Counted from the first letter of the stretch, positions 1-8,819 are shown. The stretch: DNA of 41,423 nt from GCA-2701705 sp964342155 (GCA_964342155.1 CAYFEQ010000009.1:1-41423), one strand, 5' to 3'. A program made the numbers and translations. Notes: generated from the letters alone by a model not told the origin.

Positions 1-595
1 AGTCACATCGATTTCAGAAGAAGGAACGGAGACTACGCACTTTTCAATCATTGATAAATATGGAAATCGTGTTGCTGCAACATTATCAATTAATACAACT
101 TTTGGCTCAGGATTTGTAGCAGGAAATACTGGGGTTTTATTAAATAATCATATGAATGATTTTGTACTTACTCCAAACAGCCCAAATATTTATGGGCTAG
201 TTGGTAATACAAAAAATAGTATTGAGCCAGGTAAAAGACCTTTGTCATCAATGTCACCTACATTTGTTGAAGATGATAGAGGAGTCTTGGTAATCGGCAC
301 ACCTGGAGGTTCTAGAATTATTAGTATGGTAATTTTAGGAATATTAGAATATTTAAAAGAGCCAAAACCAAATTTACAAAATATTGTTTCTAAACCACGA
401 CTGCATCATCAATACTTACCAGATCACATCTTTGTTGAACCTGAAGGTTTCAGTGAAAAATGGATTCAAACGATGGAAACTAAAGGACATAAAGTGGTGA
501 GGGTTAAGAAAAAATGGGGTAATATGCAAGCCGTTCTTTTTAATAAGTCGACTAAGAATAAAGAAATAGCAAATGACCCAAGAGAATTAAAGTAG
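1..595 (+). CDS. ggt: Gamma-glutamyltranspeptidase, C-terminal part (small subunit), 5'-truncated by the window
   Basis: The frame that ends in TAG at 593-595 is open to the left edge, so the gene begins outside the window. Read from base 2 it gives about 197 residues. The catalytic region TTHFSIIDKYGN is encoded from base 32. In this family the first Thr of TTH becomes the N-terminal nucleophile after self-cleavage, so the window holds almost exactly the mature small subunit. Further family motifs are SINTTFGSGF, LLNNHMNDF and GTPGGSRIIS. The enzyme hydrolyses or transfers the gamma-glutamyl group of glutathione and related amides, usually in the periplasm. The large subunit and any signal peptide are not visible. 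A bidirectional hairpin follows at 613. The family call is secure; the substrate is not. Confidence 0.93.
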   Translation, partial: VTSISEEGTETTHFSIIDKYGNRVAATLSINTTFGSGFVAGNTGVLLNNHMNDFVLTPNSPNIYGLVGNTKNSIEPGKRPLSSMSPTFVEDDRGVLVIGTPGGSRIISMVILGILEYLKEPKPNLQNIVSKPRLHHQYLPDHIFVEPEGFSEKWIQTMETKGHKVVRVKKKWGNMQAVLFNKSTKNKEIANDPRELK

Positions 596-612
596 AGTTA
601 GGAAAAATTAAG

Positions 613-651
613 AAAAAAAAAGTCCTCAGATACATCTCTGATTATTTTTTT
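613..651. terminator. Bidirectional intrinsic terminator between ggt and the 32-residue ORF
   Basis: A stem of TCAGA (626-630) and TCTGA (637-641) with a 6-base loop is flanked by an A-run on the left (613-621) and a T-run on the right (645-651). The runs give a U-tract on either strand. It lies 18 bases after the ggt stop codon and also beyond the end of the minus-strand small ORF at 705, so it could end both transcripts. The core stem is only 5 bp and AT-rich, so strength is uncertain. Confidence 0.6.
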
Positions 652-704
652 GCTTTTGATAACCCCCGTTAAACGTCTATTAGTATTTAGTTTTAAATTT
701 ATAT

Positions 705-803
705 TTAGTATCTTAGTCCAAACATAATCATTACTAATACTAAGACGATTGTGACGGCAACAACTGCTCCAATAATTGTCATTACTAACATTAAATCTGC
801 CAT
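705..803 (-). CDS. Predicted 32-residue single-span membrane peptide
   Basis: An ATG at 803-801 opens a 32-codon frame closed by TAA at 707-705. The peptide starts MADLMLVMTIIGAVV and ends VMIMFGLRY. It is almost entirely one hydrophobic helix with an acidic residue near the N terminus and Arg-Tyr at the C terminus. A Shine-Dalgarno-like AAGGAC sits directly upstream of the ATG, and the frame fills the middle of an otherwise empty 334-base spacer. No homolog or function is recognised. It could be a stand-alone regulatory membrane peptide; a chance ORF is the alternative, made less likely by the good ribosome site and the coherent hydrophobic sequence. Confidence 0.5.
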   Translation of the reverse strand: MADLMLVMTIIGAVVAVTIVLVLVMIMFGLRY

Positions 804-938
804 AGTCCTTAAACTTTACAATAAGAAATGACTTAAATCAATGGTTTCAGGGGGCAAATTTAGTGAATTTCTGATAAGTATGATTTAAATAACTAAAAGA
901 TAGTTTATAATCAAGTTTTTATTGAAAGATTGGCCATT

Positions 939-1919
939 ATGTTAATTAGAAGAATTAAGACAGCAATTTTTAATTGGATCAAATCAAGAAAAGAAATTTT
1001 TCCCAAGATACTTACTATAGAATTTACAAGCGCATGTAATGCAAAATGTATTATGTGTCCGCAACCTGCAATGGATAGAAAGAAAGAAAATATGCCAAAT
1101 GAGATTTTAGAAAAAATTATAGATGATTGCAGAGGAAAGCCCTTAAAAAAAATTAATTTATTTTGGATGGGCGATTCAACAGTAGACAAACATTTAATTG
1201 AAAAAATGAGACTTGTCAGAGCAGGCCTTCCAAATGTTAAACTTTATCTATCTACAAATGCCCAATTATTATCAAAAGAAAGGTCTAGAAAAATAATTGA
1301 TGAAAACCTTTTAGATGTCATTAATTTTGATATAGATGGTTTTACAAAAATAACATTTGAAAGTGTAAGAGTAGGTCTTAAGTTTGATAATGTAGTAGAT
1401 AATGTTAAATATTTTCTTAATTATAAAAAGGAAAAAAGCAAAAAGAATCCTCAGACAAGAATAACCATAATAGATATGAAACCTACTCAAAGTGAAGTAC
1501 AAAAGTTTGTAGATTATTGGAGTAAATTAGCAGATGTTGTTGACGTCAATCATTATAATACTTGGCTAGGTTCACAAGAAGATCTTAATTATGATGACAC
1601 TCATCTGAAAGACAAGCATCAAGATAAATTAACACAAAGTACTTTAGGTAAATTTAACTTTGCATGCACACACCCATGGGAAGAAATGGTGATAGGTGCA
1701 GATGGACGTGTTGGATTATGTTGCCTTGATCATGAATTAAAAGAGCAAATAGGTGATGTGAAGAATGAAACACTTCAACAGATTTGGCAAGGTGAAATTT
1801 TAAATAGTTATAGATCCAAACAATTGAAACTAGATTATGATTCAATTGGAAGTTGTAAAAATTGTAATGCGCACACATATCAGAATGAAAAGTTATGGGC
1901 AAAATTACAACAACATTAA
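939..1919 (+). CDS. Radical SAM protein with SPASM domain
   Basis: The N-terminal third carries the 4Fe-4S cluster motif CNAKCIMC (Cys 33, 37 and 40 from the ATG at 939), the signature of radical S-adenosylmethionine enzymes. The C-terminal part, from about residue 245, has FACTHPWEEMVIGADGRVG followed by LCC and a later CKNC, which is the SPASM auxiliary-cluster region. Length (326 aa) is normal for this subgroup, whose members modify peptides, sugars or other small molecules; the substrate cannot be told here. An in-frame TTG at 930 is an alternative start; I prefer the ATG because GAAAGA lies a usable distance before it. The gene overlaps apt by 25 bases, so it is probably co-transcribed with the methylthioadenosine salvage genes. 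Confidence 0.85.
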   Translation: MLIRRIKTAIFNWIKSRKEIFPKILTIEFTSACNAKCIMCPQPAMDRKKENMPNEILEKIIDDCRGKPLKKINLFWMGDSTVDKHLIEKMRLVRAGLPNVKLYLSTNAQLLSKERSRKIIDENLLDVINFDIDGFTKITFESVRVGLKFDNVVDNVKYFLNYKKEKSKKNPQTRITIIDMKPTQSEVQKFVDYWSKLADVVDVNHYNTWLGSQEDLNYDDTHLKDKHQDKLTQSTLGKFNFACTHPWEEMVIGADGRVGLCCLDHELKEQIGDVKNETLQQIWQGEILNSYRSKQLKLDYDSIGSCKNCNAHTYQNEKLWAKLQQH

Positions 1920-2434
1920 AAAAAAATATTAGAGTTATACCTAATTTCCCAAAAAAAGGTATTCTGTTTCAAGATATATTTTCATTTACTGAAAATGCAA
2001 AAATTTTTAATGAAATCATATCTAATATTGCCACTCTAGCTAGAAGAAAAAAAATAACTAAATTAGTAGGTATAGAGGCTCGAGGATTTATTTTCGCATC
2101 TGCTGCAGCATATAAAAATAAAATTGGATTTGTACCTATAAGAAAAAAAAATAAGCTTCCAGGCAAAGTTTACAAAAAGAAATATAAACTAGAATATGGG
2201 TTTGACGAAATAGAAATACAAAGAGATGCTATTTTAAAAAAAGATAAAGTGCTAATTATAGATGATTTAATAGCAACAGGTGGAACAGCGCTAGCTTCAG
2301 CAAAGCTTATAGAAAAATTTTATTCTAAGAAACCCGAATTCTTTTTTATAATTGATTTATATAATTTAGGTGGTTCTAAGAGACTTATAGATTTAAATTA
2401 TAATGTCACATCTTTAATGAAGACTGAAGGATAA
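1895..2434 (+). CDS. apt: Adenine phosphoribosyltransferase
   Basis: Converts adenine and PRPP to AMP in the cytoplasm. The 179 residues match the usual length (E. coli about 183). The N terminus IRVIPNFPKKGILFQDI is typical of Apt, GIEARGFIFASA is the conserved central region, and VLIIDDLIATGGTA is the PRPP-binding loop. It starts inside the end of the radical SAM gene and lies 5 bases before mtnP. This order makes sense because MtnP releases adenine, which Apt recycles. The sequence is Lys-rich and AT-rich like its neighbours. Confidence 0.95.
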   Translation: MGKITTTLKKNIRVIPNFPKKGILFQDIFSFTENAKIFNEIISNIATLARRKKITKLVGIEARGFIFASAAAYKNKIGFVPIRKKNKLPGKVYKKKYKLEYGFDEIEIQRDAILKKDKVLIIDDLIATGGTALASAKLIEKFYSKKPEFFFIIDLYNLGGSKRLIDLNYNVTSLMKTEG

Positions 2435-2439
2435 AAAAT

Positions 2440-3312
2440 ATGAGTGACTATAAATTGGCTATTATAGGCGGTAGTGGACTTTATGAGATTGAAGATATTG
2501 AAGAATCACGATGGGAGAAAATAGAAACACCTTGGGGGCTGCCATCAGATGAGTTATTAACTTTTAAATATAAAGGCAATGAAACATATTTTCTTCCTCG
2601 ACATGGAAGAGGGCACAAAATATCTCCAACAAATATAAATTTTCGTGCCAATATTGATGCCTTAAAACAAAAAGGAGTTACAGATATTATATCTGTATCA
2701 GCAGTTGGTTCGTTGAAGGAAAGTCTAGAACCAGGGCGTTTCGTTTTAGTTGATCAATTTATAGATAGGACTATTTCCAGAAAAAAGACTTTTTTTGATG
2801 AAGAAATAGTTGCGCATGTCCCAATGGCTCACCCAACAAGCATTGGTCTTATGAATACTTGTGAGAAAGCTTTAAAGAGCTTGTCAATTCCTTATCAAAG
2901 AGGAGGGACTTATATTGTCATGGAAGGACCACAATTTTCAACTCTTGCTGAATCTAATTTATACAGGAGCTGGAATGGGGATGTAATTGGTATGACGAAT
3001 ATGCCTGAAGCTAAATTAGCAAGAGAAGCTGAAATACGGTATGCAACCGTAGCAATGGTTACAGATTTTGATTGCTGGCATCCAGATCATGAAAATGTAG
3101 AAGTGCAGATGATTATTAAAACCCTAATGGATAATGCAAGCAAGGCAAAGGAAATGATTAAATTCGTAATAGAAAATTTTTGTGAGGAAGTAGATGACAA
3201 TGATTTAGCTGTTAAATGTTTAGATACAGCTATTATTACGAGTCCAGACATAATGACTGATAAGACTAAAAATAAATTGAAAAATATAGCTGGCAGAGTC
3301 CTGTTTAAATAG
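2440..3312 (+). CDS. mtnP: S-methyl-5'-thioadenosine phosphorylase
   Basis: Cleaves 5'-methylthioadenosine, a by-product of polyamine and related pathways, with phosphate to give adenine and 5-methylthioribose-1-phosphate. The start IIGGSGLYEI is the nucleoside-phosphorylase phosphate loop. FLPRHGRGHKISPTNINFRAN, SAVGSL and the purine-binding EGPQFST and GMTNMPEAKLAREAE segments are typical of the MTAP branch of family 2 phosphorylases. Length (290 aa) is normal. AAGGA precedes the ATG by about 6 bases. It sits between apt and mtnA, which use its two products. The motifs cannot fully exclude a related purine nucleoside phosphorylase, but the neighbour mtnA makes the MTAP role very likely. Confidence 0.95.
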   Translation: MSDYKLAIIGGSGLYEIEDIEESRWEKIETPWGLPSDELLTFKYKGNETYFLPRHGRGHKISPTNINFRANIDALKQKGVTDIISVSAVGSLKESLEPGRFVLVDQFIDRTISRKKTFFDEEIVAHVPMAHPTSIGLMNTCEKALKSLSIPYQRGGTYIVMEGPQFSTLAESNLYRSWNGDVIGMTNMPEAKLAREAEIRYATVAMVTDFDCWHPDHENVEVQMIIKTLMDNASKAKEMIKFVIENFCEEVDDNDLAVKCLDTAIITSPDIMTDKTKNKLKNIAGRVLFK

Positions 3313-3315
3313 CTT

Positions 3316-4401
3316 ATGAAAGTAGATGGAAAAAGTTATAGAACAATTTGGTTTAACCAAGAAAAATCTGAGATTAATATTATTGATCAAACAAAGTTGC
3401 CGCATCAATTTTTAATCAAATCTATACATAATTTTAATGATTCAATAGATTCTATTAAAAATATGGAGGTTCGTGGAGCTCCGCTTATTGGAGCTATGTC
3501 TGCTTACGGCATTACTCTCGCAATTAAAGATGACCCTTCAGATAATAATTTGGATATTGCTATAGAAAAACTCATTGATTCAAGACCAACAGCAATAAAT
3601 ATTAAATGGGCTACAAACATAATGAAGAAATATTTGATAGATATACCAGAAGAGCAAAGATATGAAAACAGTATCAAAAAAGCTAATGAAATTTGCGATG
3701 AAGATGTTTCCCACTGTAAGAAAATAGGTGAGTTTGGGAAACATATTATTTTGGATTATTTACAAAAGAGCAAAAAAAATGAAGTTAATATATTGACACA
3801 TTGTAATGCTGGATGGCTGGCAACAATTGATTGGGGGACAGCTACATCTCCTATTTATCATGCATGCCAAGATGGGATAAAAATACATGTATGGGTAGAT
3901 GAAACGAGACCAAGAAATCAAGGTTCAGCGATTACATCTTTTGAACTAAACCATGAAGGGGTATCTAATACAATTATTGCAGACAATACGGGTGGCTTAT
4001 TAATGCAAAAAGGGATGGTAGATTTATGTATAACGGGCGCAGATAGGATAACTGCAAAAGGAGACGTTGTGAATAAAATCGGTACCTATCTCAAAGCCTT
4101 AGCTGCGCATGATAATAATGTCCCATTTTACGTAGCTATACCTAGTAGTACTATAGATTGGTCAACTCATGAATTAGACCAGGTTCCGATTGAAGAAAGA
4201 TCTACCACAGAATTATCATATGTGGAAGGCATTGATGATGATGATAAATTAAGAAAAGTTAGAATTTATCCCGAAGACAGTAAATCTTTAAACTTAGCTT
4301 TTGACATCACTCCTTCTAAATATATAACAAACCTGATTACAGAGAGGGGTATATGTGAAGCCTCTGAAGAAGGCTTAAAAAATCTTTTCCCAGAAGAATA
4401 A
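3316..4401 (+). CDS. mtnA: S-methyl-5-thioribose-1-phosphate isomerase
   Basis: Isomerises methylthioribose-1-phosphate to methylthioribulose-1-phosphate. It belongs to the eIF2B-like family: the motifs NMEVRGAPLIGAMSAYG, RPTAINIKWA, LTHCNAGWLAT, WVDETRPRNQG and ITGADRITAKGDVVNKIGTY run in the family order. The Cys of THCNAG and the Asp of ITGADR are the catalytic residues of the family. At 361 aa it is full length. It lies 3 bases after mtnP and ends 2 bases before the stop codon of the aldolase/dehydrogenase gene on the opposite strand, with no room for a terminator. None of the later universal methionine salvage genes (mtnB, C, D, E) is in the window. Confidence 0.95.
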   Translation: MKVDGKSYRTIWFNQEKSEINIIDQTKLPHQFLIKSIHNFNDSIDSIKNMEVRGAPLIGAMSAYGITLAIKDDPSDNNLDIAIEKLIDSRPTAINIKWATNIMKKYLIDIPEEQRYENSIKKANEICDEDVSHCKKIGEFGKHIILDYLQKSKKNEVNILTHCNAGWLATIDWGTATSPIYHACQDGIKIHVWVDETRPRNQGSAITSFELNHEGVSNTIIADNTGGLLMQKGMVDLCITGADRITAKGDVVNKIGTYLKALAAHDNNVPFYVAIPSSTIDWSTHELDQVPIEERSTTELSYVEGIDDDDKLRKVRIYPEDSKSLNLAFDITPSKYITNLITERGICEASEEGLKNLFPEE

Positions 4402-4403
4402 AA

Positions 4404-6440
4404 TTATCTTAAAGACGCAGCAATATTGCCACCATCAACGGTGAGTATCGCCCCGGTTGTTTTCTTGGAAGTCGCTAGATGAAAAAAAGCTTTTGCCACA
4501 TCTTCACCCTTTACTTCATTAAGCAATAGGTTTCCTTTCATGTAATCTTCAGGCGAAACAGATCTAGCTTTTGATCTAGCTTTTATCATTTTCTGGTTCA
4601 TGAGACCGCTCTTTATTCTATCTGCATTGACTCCATTAGATCTAATTCCAAAAGCACCATAATCAACTGCATATTGTTTACATAAACTTAAAAGAGCTGC
4701 CTTAGGCAAGCCATATGGACCAAAATTTTTACCAGGGTTTACTGCTTGTTTAGAGATATTAAATAATAAGCATCCATCAATATTTTGTTTCATCATAATC
4801 TTAACTGCTTCAGCTGCACAATTTTGATGAGAAAAGAAGTTGTCTTCAAAACTTTTACGAAGTAGATTATCCTGAACCTCACCTATTGCACCTTCGCTTG
4901 CAGTCCCTGCATTAGATATTAAGATATCTAAACCACCATATTCTTTACAAATTAAGTCAAAAGCTTTTTTTACACTGCTTTTGTTTCTTACATCGCAATG
5001 TATGCATAGATCGCCAATAGTTGACTGTATATGTTTAAGTTTATTTAAATCGTTATCTAATAAAACAACTTCAGCGCCATAAGATTTGAATAGTTTGTAA
5101 GTTTCAAAGCCAATAGTCCCAGTGCTGCCTGTTATAGCAACAATATTTCCTTCTAAAAGTTTTTTTTGTTTATTAATTTTTGCCTGTTCTAAAGACCAAT
5201 ATTCAATATCAAAAATATCTTTTTTAGATATAGTTTTATATTTAGAAGTCTCTTCAACAGAGGATATTACACGGGCATTAGTTTCTGCCAAATCACCTGC
5301 AATTTTAGCTGCTTTGGAATTAGTGCCTATACTAAACATTCCAATATTTTGTACAAAAACTATCCTTGGAGATGTATCCAACATTGTTCTTTTGCCTTTT
5401 ACTTTTTTCTGGTTTTTTTTAAAATAATTTGTATATTTTGTTTTGAAAACTTTTATTTCTTTATCCATAAGTCTCTTAAATTCATCCAAAGATGATGATT
5501 GTGAAGGGCTTATTATTAAAGGGAAAGGTTTTATTCTAATAACATGATCAGGAGTTATGGTCCCCTGGTCTGAATAGGTTTTGACATTTTTCCCATTCAT
5601 AAAATATGTTATATGATTATTTGATTTAAAATTTACAATAAATTTTTGGTCTAATTTTTTGTTTGAAACTATGCCTCTGATTATTGGTGCTATTTCATGA
5701 GATTTATAACGCAGAGGAAAATTTGCAATTTGTTTAATTTTTCTTTTTTTTAATTTATTTATAGCTCTTTCAGCTTGTGAAACATATTTTATCATCAGGC
5801 TGTAGGTTTCTTTAGCTGTATCACCAAATGTGAATATACCGTGGTTCATCAGAATTAAGCAATTAACATGAGGATTCTTTGAATATATTTCATCAACTTT
5901 TTTAGCTAATAAAAAACCAGGCATAACATAAGGAACTATGGCAACATGTTTACTAAAAATTTTTCTACAAAGTTCTTTGCCATTAGGTCTATTGGTAATA
6001 TTTAGGATAGAGTCTGCATGTGTATGATCAACAAATTTGAAAGGTAGGAATGCATGCAAGAAAGTTTCTACAGAAGGATTAGGAGAAAGAACATCTATCA
6101 GATTTCTTTTTTGAAAATTAACCATATCTTCATCACTAATATACTTTTTATTTTTCAGATTTAACAAAGGGTCTAGTTTTACAGCCGGCAAACCTTCTGG
6201 CTCGATATTAGCCATATCCCATCCACTGCCTTTAACACATAAAACATTATGCTTTTTTCCATCTATATCCTTAATCATTGTTTTGACAGAAGTGTTACCG
6301 CCACCATGAAGGACTAGATTATTATTTTTTCCAAGTAATTGTGTTGTATAAACACGTAAAGCTATATCTTCAGAAAAACCTAGTTTCTGATATTTATTAA
6401 TATACTTTTTAGCTTCAGTGTTAGCCCATACATTTTTCAA
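4404..6440 (-). CDS. Bifunctional class II aldolase / short-chain dehydrogenase
   Basis: Residues 1 to about 420 form a class II aldolase domain of the RhaD/FucA/AraD superfamily: LHGGGNTSVKT near 44-54 binds the substrate phosphate and the metal ligands are visible as DHTH (138-141) and the His of MNHGIF (199-204). From about residue 431 a Rossmann short-chain dehydrogenase follows, with the cofactor loop TGSTGTIGFE, SNAG near 509 and the catalytic Y576-x3-K580. The fusion is usually annotated as rhamnulose-1-phosphate aldolase/alcohol dehydrogenase, but the substrate is seldom proven. No rhamnose or fucose genes are nearby. It lies tail to tail with mtnA, whose product is a ketose-1-phosphate suited to such an aldolase. 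A role in a DHAP-type shunt is inference. Confidence 0.9.
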   Translation of the reverse strand: MKNVWANTEAKKYINKYQKLGFSEDIALRVYTTQLLGKNNNLVLHGGGNTSVKTMIKDIDGKKHNVLCVKGSGWDMANIEPEGLPAVKLDPLLNLKNKKYISDEDMVNFQKRNLIDVLSPNPSVETFLHAFLPFKFVDHTHADSILNITNRPNGKELCRKIFSKHVAIVPYVMPGFLLAKKVDEIYSKNPHVNCLILMNHGIFTFGDTAKETYSLMIKYVSQAERAINKLKKRKIKQIANFPLRYKSHEIAPIIRGIVSNKKLDQKFIVNFKSNNHITYFMNGKNVKTYSDQGTITPDHVIRIKPFPLIISPSQSSSLDEFKRLMDKEIKVFKTKYTNYFKKNQKKVKGKRTMLDTSPRIVFVQNIGMFSIGTNSKAAKIAGDLAETNARVISSVEETSKYKTISKKDIFDIEYWSLEQAKINKQKKLLEGNIVAITGSTGTIGFETYKLFKSYGAEVVLLDNDLNKLKHIQSTIGDLCIHCDVRNKSSVKKAFDLICKEYGGLDILISNAGTASEGAIGEVQDNLLRKSFEDNFFSHQNCAAEAVKIMMKQNIDGCLLFNISKQAVNPGKNFGPYGLPKAALLSLCKQYAVDYGAFGIRSNGVNADRIKSGLMNQKMIKARSKARSVSPEDYMKGNLLLNEVKGEDVAKAFFHLATSKKTTGAILTVDGGNIAASLR

Positions 6441-6493
6441 AACATAACCTCACCAGGATTATAGTTTACAGTAGTTTCTTATTTTAGAAAAGT

Positions 6494-7516
6494 TTAGTTA
6501 AATTGATTTTTAGTAAGGAAATTTAGAAGGACCTCCTCAGTTTTTTTTCTAGCTTCAGAATTATATTTTACTTTAACTCCTCTTATAGAGCATCGATCCA
6601 ATAATTCCGAACTGGCCCCAGGGACACTCACGTCTTTATTAGTTAAAGTAATAATTCTTCCAGTTTTAGAAATTGTTAAGGTGCAATCATTATTGGTTAC
6701 AACTAAGCTTGGAAGATTATCAAGTGTGAAGCCAAAATATAGAAAAGGATTATCATAGCCATGGTGGGCATTTTCAATTGAAATATGTTTAATTTTTCCA
6801 TCGCCTTTAAAGAATTTAGAATATAGGTTTCGACAAGCTTGCTCCGGAGTTAACATATCTTCATCTCCTGTAATCATTAATAATGGTGTATTCGTAGGCA
6901 TTTTGTCTGGAAAAGTAAAACCACAGTATGGATATATTGATATTGCTGCATCAAAGATATATTTGTTTGAATTAATAAATTTTGTTACATGTGGAAAATG
7001 AGAAAGTATTGGTCCAACGCCACCTTGTGACCAGCCAACGTAACCAACTTTATTGATCATTGGATGAGTTTTTAGTATTTCAAGAGCTTTATATGCATCT
7101 ATCATGAATGTAATACCAGATATTTTTGTAAAGGTTTTATCATAACGAATATTTCTTGGAGTATAGTGGTCAATTTGAAAAACTGCGTATCCATTCTTAT
7201 TGAGCAAATCAATATAATTACTATGGTACCTTCTTATACCTCCAGCACCATGCGTCAATATTATTGCTGAATATTTATCTTTTTTAATATCAGGGAATGT
7301 TAGGTGGCCAAAAATTTCTAAAGACTTTTTATCTTCAAAATCTAAGTCGTAGCTATCAATAGTGTCAAAACAAATAGTTTGGTTATTATTTGTTTTAATT
7401 AATTGATTTACCGTTAGAAGTTCATCATGACAAGGATTATTTTTTTTTGCAGAACAACTTGTAAAAAAACAAAAAACAATTAAAAAAAATACATATGATA
7501 TTTTTAAATTACTCAT
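6494..7516 (-). CDS. Lipoprotein alpha/beta hydrolase, dienelactone hydrolase-like
   Basis: The first 21 residues are a hydrophobic signal ending in the lipobox FTSC, so the protein is probably lipid-anchored in the envelope. The body is an alpha/beta hydrolase: oxyanion region THGAGGIRRYH, nucleophile elbow GWSQGG, acid region TGDEDMLTPEQ and catalytic His in ENAHHGYDNPF. This order fits the dienelactone hydrolase group. The C terminus adds about 70 residues after the usual fold, including a run of short beta-like segments. At 340 aa it is longer than cytosolic enzymes of the family. The substrate is unknown; an ester or lactone in the periplasm is the natural guess. It lies between the aldolase fusion and ctpA, both on the same strand with short spacers. 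Confidence 0.8.
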   Translation of the reverse strand: MSNLKISYVFFLIVFCFFTSCSAKKNNPCHDELLTVNQLIKTNNNQTICFDTIDSYDLDFEDKKSLEIFGHLTFPDIKKDKYSAIILTHGAGGIRRYHSNYIDLLNKNGYAVFQIDHYTPRNIRYDKTFTKISGITFMIDAYKALEILKTHPMINKVGYVGWSQGGVGPILSHFPHVTKFINSNKYIFDAAISIYPYCGFTFPDKMPTNTPLLMITGDEDMLTPEQACRNLYSKFFKGDGKIKHISIENAHHGYDNPFLYFGFTLDNLPSLVVTNNDCTLTISKTGRIITLTNKDVSVPGASSELLDRCSIRGVKVKYNSEARKKTEEVLLNFLTKNQFN

Positions 7517-7542
7517 TAACTTTATATTAAAAATTTAAGTTG

Positions 7543-8760
7543 TTAATATACTTTTGAAGTTGTCAAACCCTTGATTATTTTTAGAGCTTCTACCAGCTGA
7601 TTATCATCTAAAAGAAGTTTAGATATTTCAGTTGGATTATTTTCTTTTTGAACATCATTCCTTTCTCTTTTTATCATAATGTCTGGCTCTATACCCTCTG
7701 TATGGATGTCTCTGCCACTAGGAGTGTAATACCTAGCAGTAGTAAGTTTTAATGCTGTACCATCACTAAATTCTTGAATAGTTTGAACAGATGCTTTCCC
7801 ATAAGATTTGGTCCCTAAGATTTTTGCCCTATTATTATCCTGCAGAGCACCAGCTACGATTTCTGAAGCTGAAGCTGATCCCTCATTAATCATAACAATC
7901 ATAGGTAGTCCATCAATAATATCTTGTGATGTAGCAAAGTATTCTAAATCTGAGTTGCTAGTTCTACCTTTTGTGAAAACAATTTTTCCATCAGTTAAAA
8001 ATAAATCAGCAATACCAACTGCAGAACCAAGGACGCCACCTGGATTATTTCTTAGGTCCAATAATAATCCTTTTAGTTTGTTCCCACTATCTTGTTTTAG
8101 TTTAAGTATGTGGGTACTTATATGGTCAGTTGATTTTGACTGAAAGCTTGATAGACGAATATAACCAATATTTCCTTCCAATAATTCTGATTTAACACCT
8201 TTAGCAACAATAATTTCTCTAGTAAGATTTATTATCAAAGGTTCTCTTTCACCCTCTCTTACTACCGTGATTGTGACTTGGGAACCAGGCTTACCTCTCA
8301 TTAATTTTACTGCTTCACCTATAGTTAAACCTTTAACTAATGTGTCATCAATTTTAGTTATAAAATCACCAGATTTTAAACCAGCCCTACTAGCCGGAGT
8401 ATCATCGATAGGTGAAATAATTTTGACAAATCCATCTTCCATGGTGATTTCAATTCCTAGCCCACCGAACTTTCCAGTTGTTCCTATTCGAAGTTCATTG
8501 AAATCATCCTTTGAAAGAAAAGAAGAATGTGGATCAAGGCTGGAAACCATACCTTGTATTGCATAGTCAAATAAGATTTCATCATCTACATCATCTACAT
8601 ATTGTTCCTTTACTCTTTTGAATACTTCAACAAACTGTTGTATTTTAGCTGCCGGTATTGCGTCAGAATTTTGTTCATCCGCATAGAGTCTCTCTGCCGG
8701 TATTAGGTAAATCCCTAAGGCAAATGTCGAAATTAATAGATTCTTTGTTAATTTAATCAT
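7543..8760 (-). CDS. ctpA: C-terminal processing protease, S41 family
   Basis: A signal sequence of about 27 residues is followed by an N-terminal helical part, a PDZ domain (roughly 95-170, with GLGIEI and SRAGLKSGDFITKIDD) and the S41 protease core. The nucleophile lies in GSASASE (295-300) and the general base is the Lys of SYGKASVQ (about 322). DLRNNPGG at 235-242 is also diagnostic. Length (405 aa) suits the CtpA/CtpB group. Such enzymes trim the C termini of envelope proteins. AAGG lies almost against the ATG, so the start could be weak. It is divergent from the arsR-type gene, separated by 73 bases that contain an 18-bp palindrome. Confidence 0.93.
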   Translation of the reverse strand: MIKLTKNLLISTFALGIYLIPAERLYADEQNSDAIPAAKIQQFVEVFKRVKEQYVDDVDDEILFDYAIQGMVSSLDPHSSFLSKDDFNELRIGTTGKFGGLGIEITMEDGFVKIISPIDDTPASRAGLKSGDFITKIDDTLVKGLTIGEAVKLMRGKPGSQVTITVVREGEREPLIINLTREIIVAKGVKSELLEGNIGYIRLSSFQSKSTDHISTHILKLKQDSGNKLKGLLLDLRNNPGGVLGSAVGIADLFLTDGKIVFTKGRTSNSDLEYFATSQDIIDGLPMIVMINEGSASASEIVAGALQDNNRAKILGTKSYGKASVQTIQEFSDGTALKLTTARYYTPSGRDIHTEGIEPDIMIKRERNDVQKENNPTEISKLLLDDNQLVEALKIIKGLTTSKVY

Positions 8761-8795
8761 CCTTTATAATAATATCACTTAATAGTAATATTTTT

Positions 8796-8813
8796 TATTA
8801 GATTTATCTAATA
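8796..8813. promoter_or_regulatory. Perfect 18-bp palindrome, candidate operator of the ArsR-type regulator
   Basis: The sequence TATTAGATTTATCTAATA reads the same on both strands except for the central TT (8 + 2 + 8). It lies in the ctpA/arsR divergent spacer, just upstream of the TATAAT at 8820, where the -35 and spacer of that promoter should be. ArsR-family dimers commonly bind such AT-rich inverted repeats and repress their own gene. Autorepression is inference from position. Confidence 0.5.
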
Positions 8814-8819
8814 TAAGTG

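Noticed and set aside
7808..8143. Long antisense frames over ctpA (also 8267-8566)
   Set aside because: They have no domain or ribosome site and mirror a well-conserved protease on the other strand.
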